The notes under the pieces: generated by a model | The model's input: the letters and a program-made list of their open reading frames with translations, nothing else | Told to the model about the DNA's origin: nothing | The model's database searches: none | In this document: piece by piece, positions 1 to 5,644 of the stretch | How the letters are laid out: every line of letters begins with the position of its first letter | How positions within the stretch are numbered: the first letter of the stretch is position 1 | Assembly: GCA_964646985.1 (NCBI GenBank) | Contig: CAZYFI010000074.1 | Span: 1 to 5,893 of the forward strand | DNA: 5,893 nucleotides | Source of the DNA: UBA2253 sp964646985 | Lineage (GTDB): Bacteria; Bacillota_I; Bacilli_A; ML615J-28; CAG-698 | Direction of reading: 5' to 3' | Program-made: the position numbers and the translations under genes

Positions 1-774
1 TGATAATCCAAAGACGCCAATAACGCGTTCTTTTCCACCTTCAAGATTGAAACGTTTTTGTCCACCATGGCAAGCAGTATATCCGTTTCTAGCGGCAATG
101 GACCAAGCAAGGGTAAGTGTTCCTTTTTTGAATTCGCCAAAATAACGCATTCCAAGTAAACAAGCACAGTTGTTCTTTTCATCAAAGAGAGCAAGTCCTT
201 CTGGAAATTCAGCAGGATAACAATCAGGATCAGAGAAGATGAAAATATCAGCTTCATCTAATACTTTAGATTGTTTATAGATAGCTAATGTTTCAGGATT
301 CACAATTTGGAAGTTATTGACCCAGTTGTATAAGGTGTTTTCATATCCTTCTGGGACCAATAAATGAGCTTTTACCATAAATTCAGGATCAAGTCCAACA
401 ATAACTTGAGCATGATACATGGTTTTCTTGTTGGTTAAGAAGTCAACTTCACGAACAAGAGAAGCAAATTTTTCTTCATTTTCTTTGTTCACCAATTTAC
501 GAAGGCGAGCTTGACGACCTGTGATATTTCCATCATTGAAAAGCAATACACGTGCATCTTCAGGAAGTCCTAATTCTTTCGCATTGGCGACGATTTGATC
601 GGTAATAATGGTTCCTTTGGCAGCCTTCGCAAGTTCGTATGCTTGAGCTAGGGTGGTGACTTCAATCACGTTGTTACGATAGAAAGCAGTTTCGATGGTT
701 GAACGAACACGACTAAAAACTTTAGGTGATTTGAGACCAATTGCATGAGCTGGTAAATTTGATAATGTTGCCAT
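1..774 (-). CDS. pckA: Divergent ATP-type phosphoenolpyruvate carboxykinase, N-terminal part (runs off left edge)
   Basis: The first 258 codons are in the window and the reading frame is open to the edge. The family interconverts oxaloacetate + ATP and phosphoenolpyruvate + CO2 + ADP in the cytosol. The assignment rests on the second half: a segment near residues 200-230 (ALFDEKNNCACLLGMRYFGE followed by FKKGTLTLAWS) matches the family block with a glycine-rich Y-F/Y-G-E-x-x-K-K-G motif. A stretch with ACHGGQKRF occupies the position of the family's MHCSANVG segment, and the window ends in VFGLS, the beginning of the P-loop (family form FGLSGTGKT). The first ~130 residues look little like the E. 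coli-type enzyme, so this is a divergent branch. The start ATG has an AAGGAGG site at 781-787. It is transcribed alone from its own promoter. The P-loop itself and the metal-binding residues lie outside the window. Family fairly sure; exact activity less so. Confidence 0.72.
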   Translation of the reverse strand, partial: MATLSNLPAHAIGLKSPKVFSRVRSTIETAFYRNNVIEVTTLAQAYELAKAAKGTIITDQIVANAKELGLPEDARVLLFNDGNITGRQARLRKLVNKENEEKFASLVREVDFLTNKKTMYHAQVIVGLDPEFMVKAHLLVPEGYENTLYNWVNNFQIVNPETLAIYKQSKVLDEADIFIFSDPDCYPAEFPEGLALFDEKNNCACLLGMRYFGEFKKGTLTLAWSIAARNGYTACHGGQKRFNLEGGKERVIGVFGLS

Positions 775-780
775 ATTAAT

Positions 781-787
781 CCTCCTT
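781..787 (-). promoter_or_regulatory. Ribosome binding site of pckA-like gene
   Basis: AAGGAGG on the minus strand, 6 nt before the ATG at 774. It fixes the start of the PEP carboxykinase-like gene. Confidence 0.85.
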
Positions 788-823
788 GGCGTAATTATTA
801 GCATTTAATTTATCTTTTTGATA

Positions 824-855
824 TCGTTTTTTCATGTCTTTTAACAAAAAAACGA
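824..855 (-). other. Hairpin in the 5' UTR of the pckA-like gene
   Basis: Nine-base arms (824-832 and 847-855, TCGTTTTTT / AAAAAACGA on the minus strand) enclose 14 nt that can add a short TGT/ACA pairing. It lies between the promoter at 866-894 and the ribosome binding site. The arms are mainly A-T pairs, so stability is modest. It is not followed by a T-run and is not a terminator. A role in mRNA stability or initiation is only a guess. Confidence 0.3.
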
Positions 856-865
856 AACTAGAACT

Positions 866-894
866 ATTATAGCACATTCTTCCTCGACTTGCAA
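866..894 (-). promoter_or_regulatory. Sigma-A promoter of pckA-like gene (extended -10)
   Basis: The -10 is TATAAT (866-871) preceded by TG one base upstream, an extended -10. The -35 is TTGCAA (889-894), four of six to consensus, with a 17-nt spacer. Expected transcription start is near 859, giving a 5' UTR of about 85 nt. Confidence 0.8.
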
Positions 895-1064
895 GACTCG
901 ATTTTTATAAAACGTTCTCTTACAAGCCATATTTTTGTAGTTCATTGTGATTACAATTCAATTATGATGTCATTCATAAGTAGAAGTTCTTTAGTCAATC
1001 ATAAAGGAACACAATAACGTTATCAAAATTTGTATTTTATCTTTTAAAGAAAAGAGGTAAAGGT

Positions 1065-1241
1065 ATGCCTCATCAAGCGTTAAAAGAATATTTACTACAG
1101 GGAGTTCATACTCCTTTTGAAGGATGGGATTTTTCTTACCTCAATGGAACATCGTTTTTCTCTGATTTCTTAATTTTTTTCAAGATTCGAAAACATTTTC
1201 GATATCAAAAAAGCACCCTATTGGGTGCTTTTTGCGATTAA
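1065..1241 (+). pseudogene. 5' remnant of a class I SAM-dependent methyltransferase gene
   Basis: This 58-codon frame has a plausible ribosome binding site (GAGGT, 6 nt before the ATG). The first ~28 residues (MPHQALKEYLLQGVHTPFEG, then WDFSYLNG) resemble the conserved N-terminus of a class I SAM-dependent methyltransferase family, where a P-F-x-G-W-D-F-S-Y block precedes the GRM/SAM-binding part. After SYL the similarity stops. The remaining ~30 residues are low-complexity Phe/Lys-rich sequence translated straight through the rpsD terminator (1207-1233), and the frame ends on the rpsD stop codon in the opposite strand. The SAM-binding domain is wholly missing. I read it as a gene start left by a deletion, probably non-functional. 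No clear plus-strand promoter is visible between 895 and 1064, and nothing else is apparent there. Family assignment is from memory of the motif. Confidence 0.5.
1207..1233 (-). terminator. Intrinsic terminator of rpsD (potentially bidirectional)
   Basis: Perfect 11-base arms (1208-1218 and 1223-1233) with a 4-nt loop: an AGCACCC/GGGTGCT core flanked by A-tract and T-tract. On the minus strand the stem is followed by six T, five nt after the rpsD stop. The mirror-image A/T tracts would also let it work on the plus strand, ending any transcript of the methyltransferase remnant. Confidence 0.9.
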
Positions 1242-1858
1242 CGATTATAGAATTCAACGATTAGGTTGTCTTTGATTTCTTCCATGAATTCAGTTCTCAT
1301 TGGTAAGCGTTCAAGTTTACCAGCAAGTTTTGTTTCATCAAATGAAAGATATTCTTTACGACTAATAGTTGCACTTAATGCATCTTGGATAGCTTGAAGA
1401 CGACGTGATGTTTCTTTCACAGCAATGACTTGTCCCACTTGTACGATTTGTGATGGAATGTTAACCTTATTGCCATCAAGTGTGAAGTGAGCATGGTTTA
1501 CAAGTTGACGAGCTTGACGACGAGTTGCTGCAAATCCCAAACGATAAACAAGATTATCAAGTCTTGTTTCTAAGAGAATCATGAAGTTGTCGCCAGTGTT
1601 GCCTTTTGTGTTCTTTGCGATGTCGAAATAACGACGGAATTGACGTTCATTTAATCCATAACTGAAACGAACTTTTTGTTTTTCTTGAAGTTGTGTTCCA
1701 TATTCAGATAACTTTGAACGACGTTGCCCATGTTGACCAGGAGCATAGTTTCTTCTTTCTTTGCCATTTTTACCAATAGCGAATTCTTTCCCGCTTTCAA
1801 GAGTTGAGAATCCCAAACGACGGGAGATCTTCCAAGCAGGACCTGTGTAACGTGCCAT
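1238..1858 (-). CDS. rpsD: 30S ribosomal protein S4
   Basis: A 206-residue primary rRNA-binding protein that nucleates 30S assembly on the 5' domain of 16S rRNA and also acts in decoding fidelity. The sequence starts with the S4 hallmark MARYTGPAWKISRRLG, followed by RRNYAPGQHGQRRSKLSEYG and QLQEKQKVRFSYGLNERQFR. The S4 RNA-binding domain lies at about residues 97-160 (LETRLDNLVYRLGF, then TRRQARQLVNHAHF and DGNKVNIPS). The protein ends IVEFYNR, close to Bacillus S4 (IVEFYSR). It has no N-terminal cysteines, so it is the zinc-free (C-) form. Length is normal. AAGGAGG sits at 1867-1873, 8 nt before the ATG. It stands alone with its own promoter, leader and terminator, as is usual for rpsD in Bacillota. 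Confidence 0.98.
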   Translation of the reverse strand: MARYTGPAWKISRRLGFSTLESGKEFAIGKNGKERRNYAPGQHGQRRSKLSEYGTQLQEKQKVRFSYGLNERQFRRYFDIAKNTKGNTGDNFMILLETRLDNLVYRLGFAATRRQARQLVNHAHFTLDGNKVNIPSQIVQVGQVIAVKETSRRLQAIQDALSATISRKEYLSFDETKLAGKLERLPMRTEFMEEIKDNLIVEFYNR

Positions 1859-1866
1859 ATTAATTT

Positions 1867-1873
1867 CCTCCTT
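1867..1873 (-). promoter_or_regulatory. Ribosome binding site of rpsD
   Basis: Perfect AAGGAGG on the minus strand, 8 nt from the ATG. It lies downstream of the structured leader, so folding or S4 binding upstream could affect its use. Confidence 0.85.
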
Positions 1874-1880
1874 ATATATG

Positions 1881-2012
1881 ATTTGTAAGGACTTAAACCA
1901 TTTGAATAGAAAAGAGATTAACTAAATGTTTTCATCTATCAGCGAGACTACTCACTACCTCTACAGGTTAGTCTTTTCTAATCACCGTTTAAGTGCTGTT
2001 CTTACTGCACTT
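1881..2012 (-). promoter_or_regulatory. Structured rpsD leader, candidate S4 autoregulatory element
   Basis: About 150 nt of untranslated RNA precede rpsD. Visible helices: AAGTGC/GCACTT (1991-1996 with 2007-2012) right at the 5' end; a long-range stem of 8 bp, AGAAAAGA/TCTTTTCT (1972-1979 with 1908-1915), extended by TAAC/GTTA (1967-1970 with 1919-1922); and inside it a GTGAG-TAGT-CTCGC hairpin (1942-1955). No terminator hairpin with T-run is present, so control, if any, would be translational. In Bacillus subtilis S4 represses its own mRNA through a leader in this position. That this leader is the same kind is inference from position and structure; I did not match the B. subtilis sequence. 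Confidence 0.5.
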
Positions 2013-2017
2013 TGGTT

Positions 2018-2046
2018 ATTATACTCTAAAATAGGGTATTTGTCAA
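2018..2046 (-). promoter_or_regulatory. Consensus sigma-A promoter of rpsD
   Basis: TTGACA (2041-2046), 17-nt spacer, TATAAT (2018-2023): both hexamers are perfect. Expected start is near 2011. The TGA stop codon of ribU (2043-2045) lies inside the -35 hexamer, so the two genes abut with no spacer. Confidence 0.93.
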
Positions 2047-2792
2047 TTGTTTTTTGTGATACCAATTTGAGGAATGAGAGGAGATAATCCTTTAATCACA
2101 AAAAAACCAATGAACATGTTGAGGATGGAAGCAATGGCATTAAAGGGAAGACAAGCAACGAGTAAATAGATGCCCATATAATTGGCTTCTGTGATGCCAG
2201 GAATCAGTTGCATCATCCCAAAAACCACTTGAAAATTAATGGTATAGATATAAAAAGGAATAATGATTGACCAATTGATAAATACACCCACAACAATCCA
2301 GACAAGACTCGACATGATGAGTGCTAATATCAAATTCTTAGTGGATTCTTTTTTATGATAAAAATAAGAAAATATTGATACAACCGATACACCAATAATG
2401 ATATCAGCCAGTTCTCCAACTCCAAAACTTGATGAAGTGACTAAAATCAACTTCCCTAAAGTTTTTATGATTATCGCTATTCCACCATAAGCAGGACCAT
2501 ATAACGCGACAATCAAGAGAATGGGAATGATTGAAAAATGGATTTCAAAAAAGGATGGCATAAAAGGAATGAATAAATTCATATTAATTCCAAATAGATA
2601 TAAAAGAATTGAAATGGCTGAAAAAATAGCCACCACCACCAAACGTTTGATGATATAACTTCGAGACTGAGTCGCTCCTTCTTTACGATATGAATATATC
2701 ATGAGCACAATGAGTAAAACAATAAAAACCCCTGTAATGATATATTTAAATGTTTGTGTACCTAAGAAATCTGTGAATGCACTTAATATCAT
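2043..2792 (-). CDS. ribU: Riboflavin ECF transporter S component, RibU type
   Basis: A 249-residue, very hydrophobic membrane protein that would capture riboflavin and work with the energizing EcfA/EcfA'/EcfT module, which is not in this window. From about residue 46 it follows the RibU pattern: a basic-flanked first helix (IIKRLVVVAIFSAISILLYL), then PSFFEIHFSIIPILL near 79-93 (family form PSFLKxDFSDIP), a GPAYGG turn, and an FGVGELADIIIG segment. Four further helices follow. At 249 residues it is longer than familiar RibU proteins (about 190-210), because an additional N-terminal helix (about 17-35) precedes the canonical fold. The start at 2792 is set by GAGGAGG at 2799-2805. The frame is open upstream to 2873, but that part is riboswitch and terminator. 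The FMN riboswitch directly upstream makes a flavin substrate the best reading. Confidence 0.85.
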   Translation of the reverse strand: MILSAFTDFLGTQTFKYIITGVFIVLLIVLMIYSYRKEGATQSRSYIIKRLVVVAIFSAISILLYLFGINMNLFIPFMPSFFEIHFSIIPILLIVALYGPAYGGIAIIIKTLGKLILVTSSSFGVGELADIIIGVSVVSIFSYFYHKKESTKNLILALIMSSLVWIVVGVFINWSIIIPFYIYTINFQVVFGMMQLIPGITEANYMGIYLLVACLPFNAIASILNMFIGFFVIKGLSPLIPQIGITKNN

Positions 2793-2798
2793 ATGTTG

Positions 2799-2805
2799 CC
2801 TCCTC
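2799..2805 (-). promoter_or_regulatory. Ribosome binding site that fixes the ribU start
   Basis: GAGGAGG, 6 nt before the ATG at 2792. An in-frame ATG at 2807 overlaps this site, and one at 2873 lies in the riboswitch; neither can be the start. Confidence 0.85.
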
Positions 2806-2807
2806 AT

Positions 2808-2832
2808 AAAAAATGCCCGTAATAAACGGGCA
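2808..2832 (-). terminator. Intrinsic terminator of the FMN riboswitch (expression platform)
   Basis: TGCCCGT/ACGGGCA arms (2814-2820 and 2826-2832), 5-nt loop, then six T on the minus strand. It lies between the aptamer and the ribU ribosome binding site, so FMN-bound RNA would stop here. Confidence 0.9.
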
Positions 2833-2862
2833 CTTGAAAAAGTCGATACAAAAATGATCGTT

Positions 2863-2967
2863 TCTTCTTTCATCTAGACTTTACTATCGGTTTTGGAATT
2901 GCACCAAATCATGCCCTAAGGCTCGCGGACTATACCGCCGGTCTGGAATTTCACCATGCCCTGAAGA
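2863..2967 (-). promoter_or_regulatory. FMN riboswitch aptamer (RFN element)
   Basis: The RNA binds flavin mononucleotide and turns the downstream gene off. Conserved RFN blocks are readable on the minus strand in order: P1 5' strand TCTTC (2963-2967), GGGCATGGTGAAATTCC, GACCGGCGGTA, a CCGCGAGCC segment, a third arm whose two sides are TTTGG and CCAAAA, CCGATAGTAAAGTCTAGATG, and the closing P1 strand GAAGA (2863-2867). Only small departures from consensus are seen. With the terminator at 2808-2832 it forms a transcription-attenuating switch for ribU. Confidence 0.95.
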
Positions 2968-2977
2968 TTACACTATT

Positions 2978-3005
2978 ATTATACTCTTTTTATATCAATT
3001 GTCAA
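2978..3005 (-). promoter_or_regulatory. Sigma-A promoter of the FMN riboswitch-ribU unit
   Basis: TTGACA (3000-3005), 16-nt spacer, TATAAT (2978-2983), both perfect. Expected start is near 2971, a few bases before the aptamer. It begins only about 25 nt after the ATPase stop codon. Confidence 0.9.
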
Positions 3006-3030
3006 CGATAATTATTGGCATCAAACTATC

Positions 3031-3768
3031 TTATAAAACTTTGCTTAAGAAATTGATGGTTCTTTCTTGTTTAGGATGATGAAATAAATCCTCAGGAGTT
3101 CCTGATTCAATGATTCTTCCTTCATCCATGAATAAAACACGATGACTGATCTCCTCAGCAAATCGCATTTCATGCGTCACGATGATAACGGTCATTCCCA
3201 TATGGACAACATCTTTAATAACACTTAAAACATCTTTTACCATTTCAGGATCTAAAGCACTTGTCGGTTCATCAAACAACATGACTTCTGGATTCATGAT
3301 GAGGGCCCGAATGATGGCAAGACGTTGCTTTTGTCCTCCACTTAAGGTACGAGGGTAATCATTTATTTTATCCAATAATCCCACTTTTACAAGAAGTTCT
3401 TTTGCCTTTTCAATTGCCACATTCTTTTCCATCATCTTTGTTTGCACGGGTGATAAAATAATATTTTCAAGAACGGTTAAATGAGGAAAAATATTAAAGT
3501 GTTGGAAGACCATTCCCATTTTTTGACGATATTGATTGAGCTTTGCTTCCTTTAGTGGTTTTTTATTCCCATAAATTGTTTGATTTTCATAGGTTATTTC
3601 CCCATATGTAGGCGTCTCAAGGAGATTAATGCAACGAAGAAAGGTTGACTTCCCCGATCCACTAGGACCGATGATAGAAACAACTTCTCCTGTTTTGATG
3701 ACGACATCAATACCACGCAAGACGTCAAGTTTTCCAAAATTTTTATGTAAATTACGAATAACCAACAC
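3031..3768 (-). CDS. Polar amino-acid ABC transporter ATP-binding protein (likely arginine)
   Basis: A 245-residue cytoplasmic ATPase that powers import through the permease encoded just upstream. All nucleotide-binding motifs are intact: Walker A GPSGSGKST (34-42), Q-loop with Gln89 in MVFQHFNIFPHLTV (the usual GlnQ/ArtP form), ABC signature LSGGQ (142-146), Walker B MLFDE with catalytic Glu167, D-loop SALD, and switch His199 in VTHEM. The signature continues KQRLAIIRAL where QQRVAIARAL is commoner. Translation starts at a GTG (3766-3768) with AAAGGAGG 10 nt upstream (3779-3786). It overlaps the end of the permease gene by 17 nt, suggesting coupled translation. Length is typical of the family. 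No terminator follows before the ribU promoter. Substrate specificity is inferred from the T-box, since the ATPase itself does not show it. Confidence 0.93.
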   Translation of the reverse strand: MLVIRNLHKNFGKLDVLRGIDVVIKTGEVVSIIGPSGSGKSTFLRCINLLETPTYGEITYENQTIYGNKKPLKEAKLNQYRQKMGMVFQHFNIFPHLTVLENIILSPVQTKMMEKNVAIEKAKELLVKVGLLDKINDYPRTLSGGQKQRLAIIRALIMNPEVMLFDEPTSALDPEMVKDVLSVIKDVVHMGMTVIIVTHEMRFAEEISHRVLFMDEGRIIESGTPEDLFHHPKQERTINFLSKVL

Positions 3769-4504
3769 TGCGCTTCATCCTCCTTTCGACTGTTAAAATT
3801 AATTTAGAAAGGGTAAACGTTGAAACAAAATAGAATAGAGCAACCGCAACATAAGCTTCAAGGTATAAATAAGTGACGGATCCAATTTCTTTTTGAACCG
3901 TCATCAAATCCCCAACAAAGAAGGTCATGGCAAGGGACGTTTCTTTGATGATGGTGACATATTCATTTCCAATCGCTGGCAAAATATTACGAATCGCTTG
4001 TGGTAAGATCACTTTAATCATTGTTTGCGTTTTCGATAATCCAAGGCTTCTTGCTGCTTCAGTTTGTCCTTTATCGACTGCCTGAATACCTGCTCTCATA
4101 ATTTCAGCAACATAAGCTCCACTATTGAGAATAAGGGCTACAGCAGTTGCCATAAATTTCCCAATCGTCGATGAAAAAAGTAAGTAAATAGCACAAAGTT
4201 GTAATAGAAGAGGAACTCCACGTATCACTTCAACATACGTTTTTCCCAAGAAGGAAAGGAACTTTGAAGAAGACTTCACGAGTAGACATATAAAGAGCCC
4301 GATGAATGCGCCAAAGAATACTGTAATCGCTGATAACTCAAGAGTGACTCCCAATCCTTTTAATAATTGGGGGAAATAGTCGTAAAGAATCATCCATACA
4401 TTTTCAATAAATGGCCAAAGTCCTGGGATATAATTATTTAAATTGTCAACGACAAATTCAACCATATTTTTGTAAGTTTCGAGTATAAATACGATAATGT
4501 CCAT
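3752..4504 (-). CDS. Polar amino-acid ABC transporter permease (likely arginine)
   Basis: A 250-residue inner-membrane subunit of the His/Glu/Gln/Arg/opine family (HisM/GlnP type). An N-terminal stretch of ~45 residues precedes the core, which begins at LLKGLGVTLELSAITVFFGA, the typical first helix of these permeases. VIRGVPLLLQL and the EAA coupling loop (TEAARSLGLS followed by IKVILPQAIRNILPAIGNE) are clear and would contact the ATPase. Sequence after the loop ends with a basic tail (VERRMKRS). The start at 4504 is set by AAAGGAGG at 4511-4518, 6 nt upstream. The frame continues upstream to 4552, but those 16 codons fall in the intergenic palindrome region and have no ribosome binding site. 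It is the middle gene of the operon. A single permease gene implies a homodimer. Confidence 0.93.
   Translation of the reverse strand: MDIIVFILETYKNMVEFVVDNLNNYIPGLWPFIENVWMILYDYFPQLLKGLGVTLELSAITVFFGAFIGLFICLLVKSSSKFLSFLGKTYVEVIRGVPLLLQLCAIYLLFSSTIGKFMATAVALILNSGAYVAEIMRAGIQAVDKGQTEAARSLGLSKTQTMIKVILPQAIRNILPAIGNEYVTIIKETSLAMTFFVGDLMTVQKEIGSVTYLYLEAYVAVALFYFVSTFTLSKLILTVERRMKRSVGYS
3779..3786 (-). promoter_or_regulatory. Ribosome binding site of the ATPase gene, inside the permease gene
   Basis: AAAGGAGG, 10 nt before the GTG start at 3768. It supports GTG as the start: the nearby ATG at 3778 is in the permease frame, not the ATPase frame. Confidence 0.8.
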
Positions 4505-4510
4505 GGAGGT

Positions 4511-4518
4511 CCTCCTTT
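4511..4518 (-). promoter_or_regulatory. Ribosome binding site of the permease gene
   Basis: AAAGGAGG, 6 nt before ATG 4504. It decides against the longer open frame that reaches 4552. Confidence 0.85.
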
Positions 4519-4536
4519 CTACTAAAAATTGATAGC

Positions 4537-4568
4537 TAATAGCTAATAGCAATTGCTATTAGCTATTA
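4537..4568. repeat. 32-bp perfect palindrome between binding-protein and permease genes
   Basis: Two 16-base arms meet without a spacer at AATT (4551-4554). The palindrome starts on the base after the TAA of the binding-protein gene. The left arm and its flank also carry AGCTAAT-type 7-bp tandem units (4534-4550). In the minus-strand RNA it would fold as a long hairpin with a 4-nt loop. No T-run follows immediately (an ATTTTT stretch lies 7 nt beyond), so it is at most a leaky terminator. A 3' mRNA-stabilising hairpin that raises binding-protein yield over the membrane parts is the likeliest role, by analogy with other ABC importer operons. Confidence 0.85.
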
Positions 4569-5369
4569 TTATTCAGAAACTTCTGCTCCTAATTGGATTG
4601 CTAAAGCTTGGGCTGCGGCTAGCCACTCGCTATAGAGTCCTTGTTCTACAACATCAGCAATAATCACATTGATTTGTTCCACCAACACCGTATTTCCTTT
4701 TTTTGCGACCACAACATTTCCCCCTTGGAAGATGAAGTTTTCAGGAACTACCATAAAGTTATCATTAGTAGCAATTCGAATGTCAGCGACGGTTTCAGCT
4801 AAGGCAAGGGCATCAATATTTCCATTCATTAAAGCATTCACTGCTAATTCAAAATCTGTAAATAATTCCTTAGTGGCATTGGGAAGTTGCGCATCCACCA
4901 ATTCACTTTGAATGGTAGCTGATTGGACTCCTACTTTTACTGTGCTCTTATTGAGATCAGCAAGTGTTAAATAAGTCTCTGCATTTTCTTTTAGAATGAG
5001 GACTTGCTGCGCTCCTTCTCCTTCGTCAAGATAACTTTCTGATAAGAGATAATTTTCAGCGCGCGATGGGGTCCAAGAAAAGCCGGAAATTGAAATATCC
5101 ACAGCTCCTGTTTGAATGGCCATCAAGCAAGCATCAAATGCCATTTCTTCAATGACCAATTCTTTGCCTAAACTGTTTGCAATATACTTAGCAAGTTCGA
5201 TATCTGAACCCACAAATTTGTCTTGTCCTGTTTTGGATAAATCGATAAATTCATAAGGTGCATAGTCGGGAGAAACAGCCACTCTTAGAGTGTTGGCTGC
5301 TTGGTTTTGGCATCCACTCATGATGATAATAGTGAGTAATAGTAATAATAATGTTGTAAATTTTTTCAT
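4569..5369 (-). CDS. Polar amino-acid ABC transporter substrate-binding lipoprotein (likely arginine)
   Basis: A 266-residue extracellular lipoprotein that captures an amino acid and delivers it to the permease. Residues 1-20 form a lipoprotein signal: MKK, a Leu/Ile-rich core, lipobox MSGC with lipidated Cys20. The mature part has the type-2 periplasmic-binding fold pattern: LRVAVSPDYAPYEFID (28-43), FVGSDIELAKYIANSLGK (52-69) with the conserved Asp56, AFDACLMAIQTGAVDISISG (77-96), and TPSRAENY with Arg103, the residue that usually holds the ligand carboxylate. A second-domain segment TVKVGVQSATIQSEL and the C-terminal block VIADVVEQGLYSEW follow family order. Start ATG with AGGAGG at 5375-5380. 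It is the first gene after the T-box leader. Arginine is inferred from the T-box specifier; the binding pocket alone does not prove it. Confidence 0.92.
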   Translation of the reverse strand: MKKFTTLLLLLLTIIIMSGCQNQAANTLRVAVSPDYAPYEFIDLSKTGQDKFVGSDIELAKYIANSLGKELVIEEMAFDACLMAIQTGAVDISISGFSWTPSRAENYLLSESYLDEGEGAQQVLILKENAETYLTLADLNKSTVKVGVQSATIQSELVDAQLPNATKELFTDFELAVNALMNGNIDALALAETVADIRIATNDNFMVVPENFIFQGGNVVVAKKGNTVLVEQINVIIADVVEQGLYSEWLAAAQALAIQLGAEVSE

Positions 5370-5393
5370 AATATCCTCCTGAAAAATTTATAT

Positions 5394-5429
5394 AAAAAAG
5401 TCTCCTTCTTTATTTCTAAAGAAAGAGAC
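5394..5429 (-). terminator. T-box terminator hairpin
   Basis: Thirteen-base arms (5400-5412 and 5417-5429, one G-U pair) with a GAAA loop, followed by six T on the minus strand. The 5' side of its stem includes CTCTT, which pairs with AAGAG in the alternative antiterminator. Confidence 0.93.
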
Positions 5430-5542
5430 GATTTTTCGCGGTACCACTCTTATTGCTTAAAGAAAATCTTTTAAGCCACTCAAACATTATTAACGCTAAT
5501 GAACGTTATTCCTACTCTGGTTCAGAATAAATCCTCCCAAGT

Positions 5543-5545
5543 GCG
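5543..5545 (-). promoter_or_regulatory. T-box specifier codon CGC (Arg)
   Basis: It sits opposite the AGTA S-turn, just after GAAC and before a purine (A), the arrangement seen in well-studied glycine T-boxes (GAAC-GGC-A). Shifting the register by one base would read CCG (Pro) or GCA (Ala), which fit the loop geometry less well. Confidence 0.75.
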
Positions 5546-5644
5546 GTTCGAAAGAATACCCTTGATCAGACTCACACCCACTCTGATTCGCTTTACTGGT
5601 CGATTCTTTTTACTCTCTTGTTCGACGGACTGCCCCTTATAAAC

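Larger units (their letters stand above)
5394..5636 (-). promoter_or_regulatory. T-box leader, specifier CGC (arginine)
   Basis: A tRNA-sensing leader that allows read-through into the transporter genes when tRNA is uncharged. Stem I: base pairing CAAG/CTTG (5617-5620 with 5538-5541), AGTA S-turn (5611-5614), AAAGAAT/ATTCTTT (5603-5609 with 5551-5557), and a distal hairpin ATCAGA/TCTGAT whose loop holds GGTGTGA, matching GNUGNNA. The specifier loop 3' strand reads GAAC-CGC-A, placing codon CGC at 5543-5545. Stem III is 5455-5476. The T-box sequence AAGAGTGGTACCGCG is at 5437-5451. Its TGGT pairs with acceptor ACCA, implying discriminator base A, which fits tRNA-Arg. Antiterminator AAGAG/CTCTT competes with the terminator at 5394-5429. 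The T-box class is certain; the specifier register is likely. Confidence 0.95.

Noticed and set aside
815..1211. 12-bp inverted repeat (TTTTTGATATCG at 815-826, complement at 1200-1211) flanking the methyltransferase remnant, suggestive of an insertion element
   Set aside because: A match of this length in A+T-rich DNA is expected by chance in a window this size. There is no transposase and no target duplication.
2793..2873. N-terminal extension of ribU to an ATG at 2873
   Set aside because: The stretch is the end of the FMN aptamer plus its terminator, and the good ribosome binding site points to the ATG at 2792.
4534..4550. AGCTAAT tandem units as a CRISPR or satellite repeat
   Set aside because: Only two to three 7-bp units occur and they are part of the palindrome; there are no spacers or cas genes.
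4505..4552. N-terminal extension of the permease to an ATG at 4552
   Set aside because: These codons lie in the palindrome and spacer, lack a ribosome binding site, and AAAGGAGG at 4511-4518 serves the ATG at 4504.
4669..4911. Open frame of 80 codons on the plus strand
   Set aside because: It lies wholly inside the binding-protein gene on the other strand, has no ribosome binding site and no recognisable motif; a shadow frame.
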